From contig OZ020255.1 of NCBI GenBank assembly GCA_963971285.1, forward strand, positions 2,852,001 through 2,916,000: 64,000 nt of DNA, read 5' to 3'. Shown here in pieces: positions 36,401-42,400 of the stretch. Within the stretch, counting starts at the first letter, position 1; each line of letters opens with the position of its first letter. The DNA comes from Astropecten irregularis. Lineage: Eukaryota > Echinodermata > Asteroidea > Paxillosida > Astropectinidae. The notes under the pieces were generated by a model. That model searched no databases. It was not told where the DNA came from and saw nothing but the letters and a program-made list of their open reading frames with translations. The translations under genes were made by a program, and so were the position numbers.

Positions 36401-39400
36401 GAAAAGAAATCCATTAACTGATCATCATGAAAATGGATGGGTACATTAGAATGTGTGTTGAAAAAATGACATGATTATAGTAATGTCATCTGTCATCTAT
36501 TGTAATTTTCATGAATATTAAATGATTTTTGTCGGGAAATAGGTAATATGCAAATTAGGCTTGCCCCTCACCGACGTGGATGAGCACTGTATACTCAGTG
36601 CTTGTGAGAGCACGTGAAAAAATCACATGCTGGCTCAGGTGGGATTCGAACCCACGACCTCCTGCTTAGGCGGTACCCGCCGAGATATTGGATTCGATTC
36701 ACCCTGCAGATCCCAGCTAGCTCGGTGGCCTAGCAGGTAAGGCATCTGCACTAGTTAGCAGGAAGTAGTGGGTTCGAATCCCACCTGAGCCAGCATGTGA
36801 TTTGTTCACGTGCTCTCACAAGCACTGAGTACACAGTGCTCATCCACGTTGGTGAGGGGCAAGCCTAATTTGCATATTATTGTAATTTTGTTTTCATAAA
36901 CTCGAATGCATACTTTGTACAATATCATGGCAATTCTATGAACCTTTATAAATAAATGTAGACCTAGGCCCCTATTCAATGAAACAAGATGCTTTCCAAA
37001 AATTCTTTTTGATTTCCTTTCAGCCACCAACAAAGAAAAACATGTGGAAAAGCTTTCTGCCCTGTCTTAACAAACATAATAAATCTATTTGTTTTTTACA
37101 ATTTCTTCTGTCCAGTACAACATCCCATTAAGTCATACATCAATCAATGGATGAACCAATTAGTGCTAAGCGTATTACTCTGCCAGCATTTATTCAACAC
37201 TGTAGTAGTTATTTCTGCTATATAATTAACTACACAAATATTTTGGTCATATACTGTTCAGCAAATTCTGTCAATGCCTCTTGGAAATATATTACCTGTC
37301 ATAGATAGTTTGGGTATATAGTTGATGTTTCTGGGTGTAATGTATTCGTGATCAGTGGACATATATGCATGACTGGAGTAAACAACCCATTGCACAGATT
37401 TAAGACCTCAGGGCACTATATAGCACTACTGTAATACATGTCTGCTAGATTGCTTCATCCAGGTTATGAAATAACTAATCACTTTTATTCCTGTACGTAC
37501 AGTTCTGCTGCAAACTTCTCCAGTGAACTTTTTCTGCAATAAATGCGACAGCTGACCTGACACGTACTGTATTATTCATGCTACTAAGAATCTATTTTAC
37601 AATGGTATAATGTTAAAGAAATATGTTGAAGACAGAAGTAATTTATTCCAATGATTGGCTGAATCTAATCACAGATGGCGCCATCAGATGCAACGAAGCG
37701 TTGTCAATTCATGCTAAGCATTATGGGTAACCATGCATCATAATCAATTGATATACCTCCACACTTCCCATTAGTGATGTGTTACATGTACGTGTGTTTG
37801 GTTGATTCATATTTATAATGACCAGCTAAACCATGAATGTCAGATAATCCATATAAGGACATATAGTAACAGGCTTTCAGACTGCCACCATGTAACCTAC
37901 ATGTAAGGTGCCCACATAACAATGGCAGCATGTTCCCTAATAGTCGTTTTGGTAAGATAATACGTTATGCATGATTTATAGCAGACGGTAGTCAGGGTAC
38001 TATACCAGATGGATGAGCCTTTCTTGATTGATAGCTTTGAGCATTGTATTCTTTAAAGTAGATTATTGTACTTACAACATTAATACAGAGAATGAACTGC
38101 ACTAAATTCAATCTCTGCCATAACTCATTCTTTTGCACATTTGTTTGTCCCCTTTAGGTCATTGGTATCCAAAGTACACCATTTTAAAGGTTTACTGTAA
38201 TCAAAACACACATTAAGTTAAATACATCTGTATTGTTATAAAACTCAACCTGTCTATCTTTGTTTACGCTAAACAATATTGTATAGAAAAAAAGGAGGTA
38301 TTTTTTTACCCATAATTTCGCACCCCACTTTTTGCGACGAAAAACCTTGCTTAAGTCACATGCAGAACGCCACGCAGTATACTGCCAGTGGTGTGAGCCT
38401 ATACTAGTTCTGTAGGTGACATCACAAGATATTGTTGTGTGGATCGGTTCCCAGGAGGGCTTTTTTAGGGGGCGGGGCATACATGTACTGGTTTTGTAAA
38501 TGTTTTAGTCAAAATTAGGCAATTACATACAAATATAAATTTATATAGTAATTAATTATGCATTAAGCAATAATTGTAAAGCACTTTCACCCCTATACTA
38601 ATTTGGATGACAGTAAACCTTTAATCTTGTTCCTTGTGACTGCAATTTGTAATGATTGGAAATTGATTTTGTACTTATCAATATCAAACTTCATTATTTT
38701 ATCCGCTATTTTTAGTGATAGGTGTGAAGGTTAGCCGATCCAACTTAATGTTCACTTTCACTGTCCGGGGATATATGATTATTTCTGACTATCATGAATG
38801 TGCTGTACAAATTGTGTTATAATTACATGTACTTCATAGAGTACAAGTCCATCAAGCATGGGTAATATAAATGATGAGCACATAGCTAGGTGTGATACTG
38901 CAGTAGCAATTGATTAATGACTCGTGAATAGACCATATGTCATTACATTTGCACAAAATACATGTACGATAAATCAGCCATGACCTAAGCATGTGAGAAT
39001 TTGATGACCATACTCCGCTAGCAATAAATTTATCATTTTCATTTTTCAACGACAAATTTGTAATTCACACCTTATTTTAATTGTTCTGTGTAAGCAGGTA
39101 TGCTTTCCCAGAATCTACCACTTTCATCTGCTAGGTAAATATTAATTTGCATAAATCATTTAGAACTGCTCAGTAAATATCCATGTAGATGGATATTCTC
39201 TATTTTCAATTTTCTATTGAATTTCGCAATGTTTCTCAGTGCACTTAACTCATTTGTCATGTATGTTAATATAGCATATTTACTGTGTAACTTATCTGTA
39301 ACGTAGCTATAATCACTTAATTTTGTCATGTCACCTTTACGTTTGGTATATCACAGGGTAAAATGTTATTCACCTTTGACAATGAGGTTAATCAAGTACC

Positions 39401-42400
39401 TTTTAAAATTATTATTAGTACATCCTGCATTACAATGCAATCTTATATATGACATGTACATGTACATGCATACTGCAATGGCAAATATTAGCTGCCCACA
39501 TGTCAGGTGGGTGTACATGTATACGTTCATGTATATTTTTAACCCATTTTAACCCCTTCAGGACGGGTTTTGATTAGTTATTGTTTTTGTTTTTTGCTTT
39601 AAAAAAAAAATGTATCAGTTATTTATCTGGTTAAATACAGTTCATCTAGCCAGGCCAAGTGTGCAGGGAGCTCAGCGTTAACAATGCAGGCACACAATGG
39701 TTGAATACTACTGCACAATAGCTTGAATTCTTTCAGCTGGAAAATGTCGATCTATTCAAATGTAAATCAAGATGTAAATATACCACAATGATCGCATTTT
39801 AGGGGACAATTTAGATGTTCATGACAGTAACCCCATTTAATGTATTTGAATGGATATAAGCCAGCAATCATGAACATTCTCATCATGTCACAATAGGGAC
39901 TGCTTCTTCCTGTCCAGAAGGAATTAATCACGTAGCAATATGTGTCATGTGATTGACCTAACATAAAAGCTGTCTCTTATGTTTAATATACGTATGTAAC
40001 ATATATATATATAACTATCTTTGCTCATTAACACTACAGAAACCCGTTTTCGTTTGACAGCGAAGGTTTGGGTGACCATGGTACTTAGGGAGACATTTGG
40101 AGGACGCCATAACATCCTCGATACCTTTTAAAGACACTGTAATTTTTGCTGTCCAAATTTTAATATAAGACAGTGCTCTCAACATGAATATGTCACTTTC
40201 AAGTTCATTGGTTTGAAGGATGTTTAGAAATAGGTAAGTAAGGTTTTGCACACAACTCTATGAAAATATCACCCTATAACGCAATATATTCACCTGGATT
40301 GGACCTTAGGGAGACAAGGTTTGCTATAAATTTGACCTTAGGGAGACACCGAACATTAAGGAGACATTTTGGTGTCTCCCTAATGTTTTAGGTACCTTTT
40401 ATAGACACATTTTTATTGTCCAAATTTTTATAGAATATAGAGAATGCTCTCAACAAAAACATATGTCAATTTCAAGTTTATTGGTTTGGAGGATGTTTAG
40501 AAATAGGTAAGTAAAGTTCAGTGCACAACCCTATGGGAATGTCTCCCTAAGGTCCCATTTAGGATAATATATATAGTTATATATATATTTGATATTAGCA
40601 CTAACCATTGGTGACCTTAATAAATATACAGAGTGTTACACGTGTACATGTAAAATAGTACTGGTAAAATTGATGAATATGCAACAATTGAGAGATGTGT
40701 GATGACCTTGTGCATATACTACACACACAACAGCAGAATTATTGACATGTATACATCATGCACTACTTGTACATCTCATACATCAGCTGTATACACATCA
40801 TGGGTTCTCACAAGATCATCTTCATCAAATAATGTACATACATGTAGAGCAAGTATATAGCTGCATATTGTATGCAACTACGGCGCTATATACATGTACA
40901 TGTATTCACCATATACTGTGATAAAAACCTTATTTACTGAATTCATCTCACACTGACAACCAAACACATTGATTCTAATCAACCATACATGTACATGTAC
41001 ATTGTACATGCTATCAAATAATCACCTATTGGATGTACATATGTACAATAATTAATTTGAGTGGAAATGCCACATGTATACCTTCACATGTTGGCACAGG
41101 TTCCTGTTTGTTATTGGTCCTTGCACAAATACAATGAGTATTGATTATGTTGCTTTGTCTGACTGGATACAACCGCTGTCCTTATGTCAAGTGATGAGTT
41201 ATTACTGCACCAATCAATAATATTATCATGTATTTTGCATTGACTGTATACTACTACTTTTCATATTTGGCAGCTGACTGATATCACAATTACAGAAACA
41301 AATTACACACATGTTTTTCCAAACAACCAAACTGTGAAAAGGCAGGAATTTTTACTCTATTAAATATTATTATGTACATGTAGTAACATTTGATTTCAAT
41401 ATAAAGCATACATTATTATTTGGAGTTATTATTATGACACGTTAGCTGTTCAGTATTGCATGTTTATGGCCCATGTCAAAATTTGTACGTGGTACATGCC
41501 CCTTCCTTATGGTCAGAATTCCTTAAGATCCAGCATTATTTCATTTGTGTATTACCTGTATACATTGATTATGAATTTGCCATTGATGTCCTTGTTTAAA
41601 TTGAGATGAAATTGAAGGTTGATGTCACAGCTGGTTGTCATGTAGGTAGGATGCAAATATGTCTGCATTATCCAATTATCCTAACAGTGCCATACCATGC
41701 TTGGAATTCCATAGTCAATAGCACTCATTCATGCAATGATCATGATACATTCATACACTGCAATATTTACAATCATGTACTGAAATCATGAAATGAAGAT
41801 CTATAAATGTAAATGTAAAACAAATTGTACAGAGAAATGACTGATATTTTGGGTATTTTCTTTGGAGATACTGCACACTAACGATTGTATGCTGTGAGCA
41901 TGAAACTGAAAATCTAAACTTAGATTTTTACACGTATAGGGAATAACGGTACATTTCATGACATGATTTTCAAAGCATGTTTGCTAAAATTAAAAACATG
42001 AATAATTTGTTAAAGCAAAAAAAAGGGATCACATGTACCGAGATGAGAATAATGACCTTTTACCTTTCGTTAAGGATTATGAGATGTAAACATCATAATC
42101 CATCAACTTATCCCATACTTCTATTAAATTTGATGTTTGAAAACGACATGCTTAACACTACATACAGCATACCTGAATGAAACTTGGCATAATAAAACTT
42201 GAGAAACATGTAGATGAAGCCAAGAATGAAATGCATTGAGAAACTCTGTTTAAATTTAAGCTACATGTATTCACGTTATATTTCGTATTTACTTTGGTTT
42301 TCACCAGAATTTTCATTCAAATATTAACTTTCCAGCCTGCCTCCCAGCCTGCCTCCCAGCCTGCCTCCCAGCCGGCCTCTCACTCAGCCTGCCTCCCAGC

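Noticed and set aside
36720-36792. A 73-nt sequence that looks like a tRNA gene
   Set aside because: The T-arm and boxes A and B are good, but the anticodon loop would have 8 nt and the sequence continues into a SINE body with an inverted partner. It is a SINE head.
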